Assembly: GCA_025642065.1 (NCBI GenBank)
Contig: JAODUP010000658.1
Span: forward strand, 1-64,000
Source: Paralvinella palmiformis
Taxonomy: Eukaryota > Annelida > Polychaeta > Terebellida > Alvinellidae
Length of the DNA stretch: 64,000 nucleotides
Reading direction: 5' to 3'
Below are positions 48,593 to 61,707 of this stretch, in pieces (the stretch's first letter is position 1; every line of letters begins with the position of its first letter). A program made the position numbers and the translations under genes. The notes beneath the pieces were generated by a model. That model saw only the letters and a program-made list of their open reading frames with translations, ran no database searches and had not been told where the DNA came from.

Positions 48593-51057
48593 CTTTGATG
48601 TTTCATACATGTGTTCACATTTCACTTCCTTGTTTATCATGCCTCTCATCATATTTGGTCATGTATACATATTCATTGAACAGGCTTTTGTTGATCCTGT
48701 CCATATTGTTTGTGGACATCCGGTAGCTGCTTTGTGGCTACCAAGTTATAATATCACTTGTAATGTATATATTTATGTATGTGTATGTATCTATGTGTCT
48801 GTACAGTGCACACATATATATGTACATGAATTCATTGGTGATAATGTATTCTATTAATTTCATCTTATTAGAATCTTAGTTAATGTATCGATATAATATA
48901 ATTTCATCGCGCTGAAGCTTTCATTTATTGGTAGTAATTCTGATTGTCTCTTTTTAATGGTCACCATATGTTACGAATAAACATGATGTGTTTCTTCAGG
49001 ATTTTTATACTGTGGTTTGTCTAGTCCATTGACTGATGAGCTACAGCAAGAAAAGCAGTAATTTGTATTCAGATGTCAGCAGAAAGTGAAATTCATCATG
49101 AACTGTTCAGGTTGAGTGGACAACAAGCATTCATGGCCTAATTCTGCAGTGATATATATATATAAAATGGTCCTTTTTAGGTACTTGATCGTGGAGATTT
49201 GTGCGTTGTATGTACATTTCCCTAGATTGATACATTCTTGTATATAATGTTTGTTGTAATGTTAAGCCTACTGCCAGACACTTGTTAGCCATGTAGTGAC
49301 TGCTTTCAAAAATTCTTCCCTAGTCGTATGTTGTCTCCAACTTTGGACAGTATTTTTTATTTTGTACCGTGTTTTGTTGATGAGGCATTCCATCAGTACT
49401 GTGTATGGAAGTGGTATGCTTGGAAATGTCAGAAATGTTTTGCTCGATACCAGGAGTTTGTGGAACATCGCTTATCTGGATGACAAGGCTGACTATACCC
49501 TGATTGGATTTCTGGATGTTTCCATCCAGTGTGGAGGTTATCACATCTCTTGGCTTACTGTCCTGTGGAGCATTTAGAACATTTTTACTGGAGGTGTTGT
49601 GTTGTCCAGGTGTGGATGTGTGCGTCATCCTAAGGATAAGTGCCTGTATACGAGTTTGACTTGTGTTAACAGGAAATTTTGTCCTACCTTGTGGTTGCTG
49701 TAGTAGCAGTTGCTGTTAGTGAACAATTCATTTCAGGACATTATGCTGGTAATTACTAATGTTGTAATATAATAATTGTTGGTGTCGTGTATAAATGCTT
49801 TCTTTCATAGATTTTAAACTAATACATAACGTTTAACAATAATAAATTCCTATATGAAGTTGCATCTGTGTTTGATTTAAAAAAATTTAAACACTACTCT
49901 GAATGTGTATAAATTAAAGGAACAATGTTTTATAGATGTACATTAGTACAACTGAAGTGATTATTTTTGGTTGAATGAATTGGTGTGAATAGATAAGGAG
50001 ACAGTTAGTGTGAAAAATAATATAGTGAATAGAATAAGCTACATTTAATTGATCAGATACCTGAAGATATGCATATGATAATGTTCAGCAAGTGGTCAAA
50101 TCATTATATGTATGTATACACACGAGGATGAAACTTACTTGAATCAATCATTGCAATAAATAATGTTTCGTGCCTAATTGGGCAGTCGCACTAAAATAAT
50201 GCATATCTGGCAAAATTACTTCGACTGGAAATCTAGCTCAAACCGATATTTCCCAGGTATTTTAGGATGTATAATTATTGTGTAATGGTCATTTATGGAT
50301 GTATATCTGTTTTATAGATTGCCGACATTTATCACCAAAACAATTCCGATCAATTTCACATAAAATTTTCCAATTCCTTTTTTTTGCCACTAGTAGGAAA
50401 TTCCAAATCCATGTAAGCAACATTCACATATAGACCCCACAATACTGACACCGTTGAGAGGAAAACTGCTCGGCTTGCTAAAATTATGGAATCTAGTGAA
50501 GTAATACATTTCAGCTTTGATTGCAAAATCGTGTTCAGAATACTTGAATTAGTTAGGTATAAAACAGATCATTTTACATGCATTAAAATTTAAAAAAATG
50601 CTAGCTGTGAATGTGCTGTATTCATTCAGAGTTATCCAATAACTTGATAACTACAGTGTCCATGCAAGATATTTTGAATAATTCAAATTGTGAAATAATT
50701 CGATTAACTCAATATCTGCGGTCATCTAGTAATATTAATATACTATTGCAAATGCTCGTTTTAGCTCGAATTGTGTGTTTAGCACAGCAGCCTCTACTTT
50801 GTGGCACAAATAGAGTAATATTTGCTTTGATTAGAAACAGTAACACTAATATACTCGTCTATCAAGAATAAAATTTGAGCAGAAATCGTGTTCTTTTAAA
50901 AAATTTAATTTTCCTCCAAGAAAGCCTCTTAATATTACACGAATCATATTCACAAGATGCTAGAACTATTACATTGACCTGGTAGCAGTCAACCAATTTA
51001 TAATTTCCTAATCACAAGTTTCTACTTTTACAGATAATCTTTATGAATTTAAACATG
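46607..51057. other. FUBP 3' flank and intergenic region to the nucleoside hydrolase gene
   Basis: It probably begins with FUBP 3' UTR. Exon-like pieces with splice signals occur at 48407-48437 (QPVDYTQPPS between AG and GTATAG) and before the donor CAACG|GTAAGTTGG near 47735, but neither can be joined with certainty. A TA tract lies at about 48541-48590. Other frames show no motifs. Confidence 0.45.
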
Positions 51058-51061
51058 TTTA

Positions 51062-54000
51062 TTAGTCCTTCGTAACCATGTGTATCAGGCTATCAAACAT
51101 CGCTTGGTTGAACTGTTGAAGAAGTCTAACGTTTGGCTGATGCTTGTTTTGCTTTTTCTTCCAATCAACGATAAGCTGCCCTCTGGTGTGCATCCCGTGT
51201 AGTTCTACAGTGGCATAAACATTCACTGATTGTATTAGTAGGTCCTTTTTGATAGCGGATGCCATGGTTAATTGGTCCCATACCATTATATAAGATTTGG
51301 CAATCCCTTTTTGTTTTTCTCTCGTGATCAAGCTGTGTTCGAAGTCACGGACCAAACAAGAACTCCTGGTTTTTCCATCGGTGAACTTTTCATACCATTC
51401 CTGCGTGTATCAAATTTATCCAACACGGTTAAATGCTGAGTGACACAAGTTATGAGAATAGTGATCATGGAAGAACCGTGTTACATTACTCTGACATTTA
51501 ATAACTGCTATAAAGTGTTCATCATTTGGTGTTTAAGATAAACGTCTCACCCAAGAGAATCCATGTCTTTCACAAACTTCCATAGAACATAAATTGATCA
51601 TTTTCCCAATACTGTTCAGAACAAAATAAGCAGCTTCCGGGTCAGTGTAGAAGTTGAACTCTGCACTTGGTGTCACATTACCTTGACCTAGATGAGAAAA
51701 CAAAATCAAAAATTCATCAAGCAGAATAACAGTATACAGTTATGGAAGCCTACGTAAATTATTAAAGAAAGTATAGTTTGAAATATCTCGATTAAGCCAA
51801 ATGTATTCATTTGGTCTTGCATGAAAATACACGTAATATTGCAGCATTTGACTTCATTGCTAAAATCTATTTCGGTGTATTTTCATGTAAATATTCACGT
51901 TGTATATCACCTGTTGGCAGAATAAAACAAGAAATAGTTTCATATATATGACAGTTAGACAATGGCCAGTGACTGGTCCTAGTCCAGTTGGTTGCTATGG
52001 TGATTTGATGATACCAGTAAGTTATGCAGTTGTAACTGGTCAAAGTGAAATGACATCCCATATTGTCTTTGGCACAGAGAATCACGTTTTGTGGATTGAA
52101 TAGGAAAAAAACGAACAAAGAGCCAATCACCTACGGTTGTGGTGCCTCATAGTAGCACACCCAGGTCAGATCGCTTTTTGTTGATATTTGGGGTAGAAAC
52201 CCCTGGCTGTCGCCTATTGGGCAGATTACACCAGTTGTGAACATATTTATGCTAACTACCTAAACAGCTTTATTTAGAGCTAATTTTTAAATGTATCTCT
52301 TCAAAACAATACTACTAGCGTTATGCCTCTATGGACACCGTCTTCAAAGACCCAACTTTTGCGAAGAAATGATTATTAAGAATGATAGTTTATTTGTTAT
52401 TAGAAAAGTGATGTCTGGGATAAGTAGACCGTTATGTCTTCGTAAACTCTGCACTATCAACACTATATTTTCAAACCAGACCTAATGTCTGCCATGCAAA
52501 TTATATAGTTGTGTGTGTGTTTGTATAGATAGATAAAACGGAATACAATTACGGACTAATACAACTATTTGAACAAAGACCAGGTAAATTTTCTCACTAC
52601 ATATAGATAACGTATTTAATATGGTCATGTCATAGGTCACGGGAATAACTGATGAAGACTGAAAACAATTTCTTAGGAGAATGACTGGCATGCAGTTACC
52701 AAACAGTCACTTTGCAGCAACTAAATAGGTACATTCCATACCACACAGTCATCATACTGTCATTACAGAGCTACCATACAGCCTATCATATATTATATAG
52801 TGCCACAATTCTCTCCTGGTCTACAATCACCGTCCAGCCATAATATAGTAGTACCAATTACTATTACAGTGGCACTATACAGTCACCATATTGATAGATC
52901 CATCATAAAGATATCAGACAGTCATCACGTAACCATCATACAGTCATCACACAGCCATCACGTAGTCCAGGCATCAATATTAATCATTAAAATTTCATAT
53001 CCAGTACTTTGTGATCTTGAGTGGAGAAAGTACGACCTGATTAGAGGAAAAGTTGACGTTCATAGCCGGAACAGTATTGAGAAATATTGTAAAATTAATC
53101 CAGGTAAAGACAAACTGGTCTAAGGGATGATGGTACCAATTCTTGATGTCTTGTCACAGTTGAAAATTGACCCATTATTTTATCTAAATAACATATCACT
53201 CCTACGTGATTGTTTTTTTTATTGTTAATTTAACAGATAAAATAAATCTATATAAAATCATATTTGTGACTTCTGAATTTTGTGTAACTACATATACTAT
53301 CAGTTTAATGATGGAAATACATCTGGAGTTTTAATACAACCATTTCCCTATAAACTTTCAGCAATTCAGTCAATTATCACCAGTTTATTTGCCACATTCA
53401 GTGCATTTCATACCATTTTGGTCCATCCTGTAAAACAAAATCAGAATTCTGATTATTACCTTCGGTATTTCCACCCATAACATAAATGTCATGGAGTTTG
53501 GTACCGAACTGTGGATCGAGGTGCAGCGCGAGCGCAATATTAGTCAGTGGTCCAGTAGCTACCAGGGTAATCTGATCTGAAACATAAACGCATACAATGA
53601 TACAATATAAAATGCTCCTCCTGCCTAAAATATGATAGGTGATAACTTTACATAGTACGTCGTAGTGACATTTTTAAATATGTAAATGTTAACTCTTGTG
53701 TGTTTAATTATTAATAGGAGCAAAGTTTACTCTTATAACGACATGGGACAAACTAATTCTTTACCATATCATTACACGTAACTTAAGTTAACTAGGAAGA
53801 TCATACAAGTTTCATTGTATTTATATTTAGCTAACCCATAAACTTTGAGTTGTAGAAAGACATTAATGGTGTGCAATGGCATCTTAAGGTGATGAATAAA
53901 CATCCAATTCAGACATTAAAAAAATCACCTTTTCTACCCTTACTCTGATATACAAGTTAAATTAACTAGTGTGTGTGTGTGTTAAATACAATTGACATTA

Positions 54001-54661
54001 AATACAAATGTGAAATATTCAAACATTTCATTCCAAACAAAACATGATTATGTACATTGGTCAGTAATCATTGTACAATTGTGACCTATGCTGTATATTA
54101 TTTAGTGCTTACTGGGATTTTCATTCACCAATCTAACCAAAGCTACGGGTGCATGCTCTTTCTGGATCAGGTCAATGTCTATTGGATCAACACCCTCAAT
54201 ATGGATATCGCCAAGACCATCGTATCCATGATAATTGGAGGTAAATGGAATATCACCAATTAAGCCTTTATCACTTCCTTTATAGACAGGTATCTGTATT
54301 GATGAACAATTACATACGTCTGTAATTTAATGTAACATTAATATCATAAATTTAATAACAGTATAATACTGCCTTACAGATTCAAATGAAATGTGACATT
54401 TTGAATCGGTTAGTTCAGCTGTTATTATCAAGTGTAAATCCAGTTTGAATTCTTGATATACTGTATTCATACATCTAGCCGGTTCTTGAACTTGAGAATT
54501 CTCAAACAGTTCCTTGAGGTTTTGTCACAGTTTGCATTTCCAAACACTGTCATGACAGCGAGCAGCTCAATATCGGGCTGTGCCAAGACCATCATCAGTG
54601 CTTGAGCATCATCCGTTCCAGAATCACAGTCAAGAATGAACTTGCGCTTAACAGCATTCAT
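51062..54661 (-). CDS. Inosine/uridine-preferring nucleoside hydrolase, 5 exons, 318 aa
   Basis: Exons in transcript order: 54661-54473, 54293-54113, 53576-53460, 51681-51551, 51400-51062; all GT-AG and in phase (957 nt). The N-terminal Ca-binding motif is DCDSGTDDAQAL with Asp11, Asp13, Asp17 and Asp18. It is followed by IPVYKGSDKG, HGYDGLGD (85-92), TLVATGPLTNIALAL, VMGG, and GNVTPSAEFNFYTDPEAA (163-179), which supplies the ribose-binding Glu/Asn. The C-terminal segment is VWDQLTMASAI, where Asp248 matches the last Ca ligand; Trp247 occupies the place where bacterial and protozoan enzymes have His. The enzyme should cleave the N-glycosidic bond of nucleosides to base plus ribose in purine/pyrimidine salvage, in the cytosol (no signal peptide). 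AATAAA overlaps the stop codon (51058-51063). Vertebrates lack this family; invertebrates often have it. Confidence 0.94.
52190..52235 (+). repeat. Short fragment of repeat family B in nucleoside hydrolase intron 4
   Basis: AACCCCTGGCTGTCGCCTAT matches the GAACCCCCCAGGCTGTCGCT segment of the copy at 63825-63958 with a few changes. The rest of the repeat is not recognisable. Confidence 0.5.
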
Positions 54662-55307
54662 GATAACAGAGAGAATTAACTAAAAACAATAAACAAATCT
54701 GATTATAATTAGAATGTACATTGTACACAATAACTATAAGCCATTCAGAATTATTTACAGTGATAATGAAAGAATTAAAAAAGATATGAAGACCAAAGAG
54801 TTTAATGAGGTTGGTTCAGAAACATTATGTTGTATGAAACGGTATTACAAAAGCGCAGTCATACATTGTCTACCAGTAGCTCGTACACTTTTGTGAGACT
54901 CCCATCTTTTAAATATTGCGCCCAATAATAAAATGGGTATGTGTGTGGTTGTACAATTATACATACAGATATACATACTTTGTTATTATTACAGGTGCTG
55001 TTGTTTTCAATTATATTATTTGTTTACTAAATTAATATAAAATTATAAAACTGATAGCATTTCAAAATAGATCTCAATCTATCAATTACTTTTCAAATGT
55101 ACCTCACTTAAAGAAATATAAATCTGTAGACCAATATAGTCTATTCGGAGAAAACTTAATAAAATCTTTATTAAACTAGTAAAATCCAGGATTCACCCAC
55201 ATTTTAACTCACTTGGCTGGACTAAATCAGCTTATTAAACCCAGGATAACCATGAAACCTGGAATATAGAAAATAGTGGTTTAGATTTTTTTTTTGTAAA
55301 AAATTGT
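54662..55307. other. Upstream region of the nucleoside hydrolase gene
   Basis: AT-rich sequence. No TATA box or CpG-rich promoter is evident. No coding exon was recognised. Confidence 0.5.
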
Positions 55308-56160
55308 TTTTAATAATAATAAAATATAATAATTTCAAAACTTATATTGTGGCAATATCCTCGAAAAGAATCGATCTCAGTGGCACACCTAGTACAGGGG
55401 TTGGGCAAATTCCTAATCCAGGCACAATGCAAAGTTCATCAACATATGATCAGAGGGAGTGAAAACTTAGGAATGATAAACAAGTCTGAAAACATGTGTT
55501 TTTAAATGGTGACAGAAAGAAATTATGCTGTTTGATGAATTAACATGTTCAGAGAGTGAATTCCAGTAGGGATACCAACTGAAAAAAGCACAAGTCCCGG
55601 CATGAGTTTTAACCCTGAGAACAGACAACAAGTTAAAACCAGATGAACGGAGCTCTCTGGGCTAGAGTTCTAAAGAAAGCATGGAACATAGATGTGAAGG
55701 TTCTCTGGAAGAAAGAGTTTGATAGGCAATAGTGGAGAGTTTGAAAATGATGCGAGATTGAATAGGGAGCCAGTGAAGAGATTTCAGACATGGGACAGAA
55801 TGGGAAAACCGAAGAGACTGTATGACAACCCTAGCTAAGCAGTTGTGAACACACTCAAGTTTAAGAATATTCTTAGATGCGATGTTGTAAAGAAGAGAGT
55901 TGTAGTAATCAAGCATACTAGTAGTTGTAGCAATGGTTTTTGCGACTGAAAGATAAATATACCGATCAATACGGCGAAGGTCATGAAGATGATAGAAACA
56001 GCAGTGACCTATGTCAGAGAAATGTATTCTGAAATAAAAATTGCTACCAAATGTAATACCAAGATTACGTTGTGTCTGATGGTGTGATGCTATGATTAAC
56101 GATGGGCTTAAGGAAGAAATGGGTAAATTTGCTGCATTGTCTGGATATAACTATAATTGA
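55308..56160 (-). mobile_element. Decayed LINE (L2/CR1-like), C-terminal region and 3' UTR
   Basis: The minus strand reads QRNLGITFGSNFYFRIHFSD, CCFYHLHDLRRIDRYIYLSV, MLDYYNSLLYNIASKN, FSHSVPCLKSLHWLPIQSRI and ELRSSGFNLLSVLRVKTHAG, the conserved post-RT segment. The 3' UTR (TCGATCTCAGTGGCACACC on the plus strand, near 55371) ends with (TAATAA)-type repeats near 55308. The family differs from the 13.8 kb copy. Confidence 0.88.
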
Positions 56161-56295
56161 TCATTGTTGTTGAACTTTGCATTGTACCCCGACTATGAGT
56201 TTGACAACCCTTGTACCAGGTACACCACTGAGCTCGATTCTTTTAGAGGATGTTGGCGCTATAGAGGTTTTGTAATTATTATTATTAAACTTACT
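56161..56295 (+). mobile_element. Inverted 3' UTR of the same LINE family
   Basis: The complement of CGAGCTCAGTGGTGTACCTG, the following GGGTTGTCAAACTC and ACAATGCAAAGTTC matches the 3' UTR of the neighbouring LINE. It ends in (ATT)n near 56277-56287. It abuts the minus-strand LINE at its truncated 5' side. Confidence 0.8.
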
Positions 56296-58676
56296 GTCAG
56301 TCTGGAATATGATAAATATAAAGCAGTTTAAATTATGAACTGGATTAGTTAGATACAAACACACCATTCTTCTGAAATAACATGTTGAACCACAGAATTA
56401 CAGTAATTCATACTATTAATTTTCAGCTACATCCAGAAATCAGACACTGTTATATCAATATGGAATTTCTTATGAATACATATCCAGTTTCTTATATTCT
56501 GTATGCTGTCAAGTACAACAATGTATCACTAAGCTATTATCTTAAGTGTTAAATGGTTCACACTTGATCACAATTTGACATAATGAAAATGCTCAGGGTT
56601 TGTGCATTTAAAAAAAAATGTTTGAAAATTACATTCTCAAGACACATATATAGCTTCTTCCGAGTCATTTTATTCATTTAACTTAATTAATAAATAAAGC
56701 CTTTTTGTCTCATTATATCAACATATAAATGATCATCCAGACAGGACTTAAAAACCAAAAAATAATACACTGTCCACAAACAGAATATATCACCCAAATA
56801 CAGCACATTAATGCATTGATCTTTCTTTATTTTTCCGGAATATTCAAAATTAGCACATGATGTGATTAACTTCAACATGGTGTTAAATTCTAAAAAGTTA
56901 ACAGTCCAAAATAGAATACAATTATTAATATTAACAAGCTATGACATCCAACCCAAATAAACAATTTATAATTAAGAGAATTAGATCTATATACTTCACT
57001 TTATCTTATTCAAATCAACATTACAGGCTTGGTCAGTTCTTATGGCATGATTATGATGATAGTTTAATTATGGAATCATAATTATCTGAAAACTATCAGG
57101 GTTAATCTATTCTGTTTATTAATAATTAATTTAGTAATTACATTTTACCAAGAATAATCATTTCTGTAAAACAGATATTGATTATAAACTGCTTGAGCAT
57201 TATTTTCTAATTGTAGCATATCGTTGGTGCTGCCATCTGATGACTATGATTAAGAACAATATAGTCTCTTAGAATTCTCAATCCAGTCAAATGGGAATAT
57301 AGCCCAGCCCAATGGGGCTCGGCTAAAGGATCGAATGTTCACGTAAAATCTACCTTATACTTATAATACACATTATACAGTGATACATGATATAGTATAT
57401 AAACAGTAACTTGCACATTACCACTTTATCTAGTTATGCTATAACTTATATGTCGTATACTTATACTAGATCTAATCATCTGGTCATCTAGTTTACTTCC
57501 TTTCGGGTTTTATTAAGTTTTAATAATACTTTCACGTTATTCATTCAGTTATTAGATATATAGTTATCTAGCTTACAATAAATAATACAGCCGGTCTTTC
57601 TGATCAAAGTCCAGTCACTGCCATTGGTCAAGATACAAAAACTCAAAGGTCAAGGAGGTTTAAAAAATTAATTTAACGGTTCCTGGCATACTAAATATGT
57701 ATAAATTAATGTCAAACGGACGGTCAGAAGTATTGACCTGATAGAAAACCACCAATGGTCAGAATTAAGTCACCATCCGAGGACAATCTAAACAACTGTA
57801 TTATCGCTCATCAACGCCGCACATCCAGTTTTCTGTTTGTCAACCCGTGAACATACCCAAGATCATGATTACATGGTCTTTGAACATACTTTTAGATGAC
57901 TCGTCTAGTCAAACTATATTTGCGGATGGTTCTCTGGTACATTCCTACTGAAGGCCGAGTATTCGCGTACGTTGGCGAAATATCGCCATTAAGAACGCGT
58001 CTCTGCAGGGTAAACAGTGGCAACTCCATCGCATTGCTATTCGGCCCATTGGATTGGGCAGATCACTATATTAGTATATAGTTTTCGTCTGTTGTTAAGA
58101 AATAAAGTAGGAGAGGGGGGAACGAATATCAGGGCCAGATATTGGTAGGTCTCAAGGGCCTACAATGACACAAAGCGCGGCGTCTCATTGATATTGGAAA
58201 CGAAAGTAGGCGGGTCAAATATGACCCCGGTCCCGGCTTCTAACAAAAACGCTCAATAAACTCATCTGTCAGCATACATTGTTCGCTTTTATTGTGTGCA
58301 TGGCGCCTGCATCTTAACTGTTTTTGTCGATTTAATTAATTTCAGTAACCAATATTACAAATGAACATCCACACGTACAAGACCTTTATGTATTAATTTT
58401 ATGCTGTAAAAGTCCCGCGAAAGTCTGTTAATTTTGAGCTGGATTTCAACTAGTCTTGACCGTAGCTATTTTGTGACATTAGCTAAACTATAGGTGAGCA
58501 TCATTTACAGAAGTGTATTTCGTGTGTGGTTATTGTCCTAACGTTATTGATACCTCTAATTATTTCATGGAAATGACAGTTTCCATTAATAATTCACGCA
58601 ATATAATGCATAAATTGCGTAAAATCATTACTAAAATAAACTAGGCACCCTAGGATGAAAATGGGGAACGATTTAT
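56296..58676. other. Intergenic, AT-rich, unrecognised
   Basis: No exon with supporting motifs. The open frame at 57896-58081 is in more complex sequence but shows no family signature. Confidence 0.5.
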
Positions 58677-58865
58677 TGATGATGATGATTGATGTTTTAC
58701 GGCCACTTTTGTGCACAAGGTAGGCTAAATGGGGCGAGCGACTTCCAAAGGTAATGAGACGAAGTGAAAGACGAAACAACCTTCAGATATGCCCACACCG
58801 GGATGCGAACACGGGTGGTAGTGATCTGTGGTCCAGCACGCTGCCGCTAGACCACGGAGGCACCC
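58677..58865 (-). mobile_element. tRNA-derived SINE (family A), full length, well preserved
   Basis: (GAT)n, then TTTTACGGCCACTTTTGTGC, GCGACTTCCAAAGGTAATGA, the inverted B-box GGGATGCGAACACGGG and ACCACGGAGGCACCC. Confidence 0.94.
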
Positions 58866-60058
58866 GGAATGATTTATTGAAGTGCCACAGTTTTCTCATA
58901 CAAATGAAACCATGCCACATCTCACCCAAGCTGATCTGGTTGAATTGAGAACCGCTAAAAATATACGTCGATTTCTGCCATGCAGATCAAACGAGTAAAG
59001 CCCACTCCCGCTCATGTACATGTATCTAACATGTTTACAGAGTCACATACAGTCGATCTGGTCATGCCGCTATCCCCGACCTGCATGAATCATTGCCAAT
59101 ACCTCAGAATTCGACATTGGATAGAGAAATTGGACCATCCAGAAAAAATATGATCCTCGATCTTAAATTTACACCACTATACTTGATAGACAGTTGAACC
59201 TCCCTGAAACATCCAGAGAAAGGAATGTATCACAGCGCAACAACCTGAAATAGCTGAAGGCACTCTCAATTAAGTTCTGAAATGACACAGAAGCAGAAAG
59301 ACAAAAAGAAAAAAGAAGCCAACCTTAAAGCACAGAAGAAAACCATGAGTGAAGAAAAGTAAATAAAACACTTGAAGAGAAAATAATAGGGGGGGGGGAC
59401 TAAAAGAAGAGAAACGGAAAGCTAGCTGAGCACAAACATACAATTAAAGCGCATCATAAACAGATAAAAGAAAGATATATAGACTTGCGAGAAAATAAAA
59501 CCAAGAAGTCTACCAAGAAGTATAAGACATAATTTAATTCAACCATTTGGAAGTTATGCCGTAGCAATGCGAGTTGATTAAATCTGCCAGTTATGCACAT
59601 AAAGTGTTGTTCTACCTGTATTAATGCTATTCAATTGTTCGTGGGTTCACGAACCAACTATGCATGCAGTGAACTATGTATTATGTTACATATTAACATG
59701 TTTACTTCTAGTCGTGACAAAACACAATTATTTCATTAAACTAGCTCGCTAGGCATGTACATGTAATTCTTCTCCAGTGTGTTGTTTCGTAACTACAACA
59801 TGGAGACCAGGTCTGTGCGTGTGTGCACGTATCGCTGAACTATATCGTGCAAACATTTTCTTTCACGACAGCCAATCATGTTTATCATTATGACTAATAT
59901 ACAGGCATCCGTTTATCTGCTGGTATGTCTGCAGATCGCATAAACTATATAAAGTGATGGGATGGTAGGCCTACCTACATGGTCATAATTGGAAAGTTGT
60001 ATATAACTTTATATACATGAGGGATAGATGATTAAACATAGGCCAACATAGGACGAAA
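58866..60058. other. Intergenic with a lysine-rich micro-ORF
   Basis: A purine-rich ORF at 59282-59362 reads MTQKQKDKKKKEANLKAQKK and ends MSEEK-stop; a frame near 58912 reads PHLTQADLVELRTAKNIRRF and ends near a GTAAAG donor. Neither is recognised and they are not joined by a clear splice. They could be exons of an unknown gene or repeat debris. Confidence 0.3.
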
Positions 60059-60250
60059 ACTGAGAATCTAACTTCTGATGGGACGAAAACAGACGTGGAA
60101 CGTGCACTGACCTATATATATATATATATATATATATAGGTCAGTGGGAACGTGAGACCCTAACTTCTGATGGGACGAAAACAGACGTGGAACGTGCACT
60201 GACCTATATATATATATATATATATATATAGGTCAGTGGGAACGTGAGAC
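60059..60250. repeat. 92-bp tandem duplication, each copy with a 42-bp perfect palindrome
   Basis: The palindromes (CACTGACC, (TA)n, GGTCAGTG) lie at 60105-60146 and 60197-60238. Each is preceded by CTTCTGATGGGACGAAAACA, then GACGTGGAACGTG, and followed by GGAACGTGAGAC. The two copies are nearly identical. Confidence 0.95.
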
Positions 60251-61250
60251 TAAAACTGGATCAAAAGTCACTGACATAATACAGTTACCATTTCCCCCTA
60301 AACATACAATTTACCACAATAATTATGTTTGAAAACGAAGTTTAGATTCGAAATGTTTTAGCCATTTTTGTTGTGTTAAAATCGCATTTTATATGATAAT
60401 ATTATACTCAGCTGCGTCTTAATAGGACAGAAACTATAGTAATATGCTCTACTAGCAATTGTGTTGCGATGGTACACTCATCGAGCGTGTACAACTTATG
60501 AGGACGTTAACCATGTATACAATAATGCCTACATAGATGCAGATTGATAGACTGTATGCACGATATAGGAATAATACTCTTTGTAGGAATAACAGCGGCC
60601 CCTCAGTCCATGAGTTAATTGGCTTCATTTAAAAAACACTTCAAACCCTGGCCTGACTATGTCATAGCGGTGTTTCACTTCACGTAAATTTGAGTAACAT
60701 TCTGCTAGAAAGTACGTGATGATCATCTAATGTTGAGTTGTATATAACTGGCTGTAAATTAAGCTATAAATGCCCTTAAAGTTTGTAAACTTCTTCACCT
60801 TGATTAACTCTATATCTAGCTGATGGGCATTAACTGATGCCAGTCACTAATTAATCAGATTGTACAGTTATAGTTCTGTAAACATCGTGCTATTTCTGTA
60901 TCAGACTTCATGAAGTACATTGTATCAGCTCCTATATTATAGTTTGCGGATCACATTGATGGTTCAGATAGATGACCGTATATGTGCAGGGCCGGTATCA
61001 CGGTATCACCAGGGTTGCCAGGTCAAAGTATTTATTTGAAGCCTAACGTACGGGCATGCAAAACATCAAAGTAATTATAAATCTACTGCGTATATGTAAA
61101 AACTTCCCATAAACGGAGAAATGTGTCAAAGAATTATAATTTATGAAATACCTAAATTTATACTAACTTAATTCGTATCAAAACATACTAAAACAAACAA
61201 TATCTCTATAATATAGAAACTACTAATATAAGAGGTGCTTGATTCGATGT
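60251..61250. other. Intergenic, unrecognised
   Basis: AT-rich without repeats of note. I see no exon-like frame. Confidence 0.5.
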
Positions 61251-61440
61251 ACCTAACAGGCACCAAACGTTGGATCAACGTTGTCCTTGGACGTTGGATC
61301 CCTATTAGATCAAATGAAAATGGTTGGATTTGAAAATTGGATCAACGTAATATTTGCAACTTTGAATCAACATTAGGATTTAAATGTTAGCTCAGACTCC
61401 AGTCCAAAATAAATATATTAGCCACCAAACTTATCCTGTA
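61251..61440. repeat. Scattered TTGGATCAACGTT palindromic repeats
   Basis: Variants of ACGTTGGATCAACGTTG recur at least four times (61268, 61292, 61322, 61340 and onward). Such self-complementary units are widespread in invertebrate genomes next to transposon genes. Confidence 0.6.
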
Positions 61441-61469
61441 ACTGTACATGCATCTAGGTACATGCAAGA

Positions 61470-61707
61470 GTGCAAGCACCTTTTGGAACACGATGCCAAT
61501 GTCGTCTAAGGATTCCAATCGCTACTCTAAAAGCAGTTCTTGTACATGCATTTCTTACTGCCCAGTCTGCAAAGTCGTTTCCAATATCAAGCTCTTCACC
61601 ATCATCATCTGACAAATTCTCAGATCCCTAACTAGATATCAAGTTGTCTGATTCCTGATCATTTGTATCACCACTGTCGTTATTGGAATCCTGTACATTG
61701 CTTGCCT
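61470..61707 (-). pseudogene. Exon relic of a transposon-associated protein
   Basis: After an acceptor-like TTTTCAG at about 61708 the minus strand reads QASNVQDSNNDSGDTNDQES, an internal stop, then SENLSDDDGEELDIG, NDFADWAVRNACTRTAF and ILRRHWHRVPKGACTL. The acidic stretch, the (L/F)xxWA motif and LPKDARTLL-like end resemble N-terminal regions of a large group of uncharacterised transposon-borne proteins in cnidarians, molluscs and insects (from memory). The in-frame stop marks it as inactive. Confidence 0.45.

Noticed and set aside
49268..49628. Overlapping frames of 66-102 codons on both strands
   Set aside because: No motif, no splice context, and sense and antisense equally open; treated as chance.
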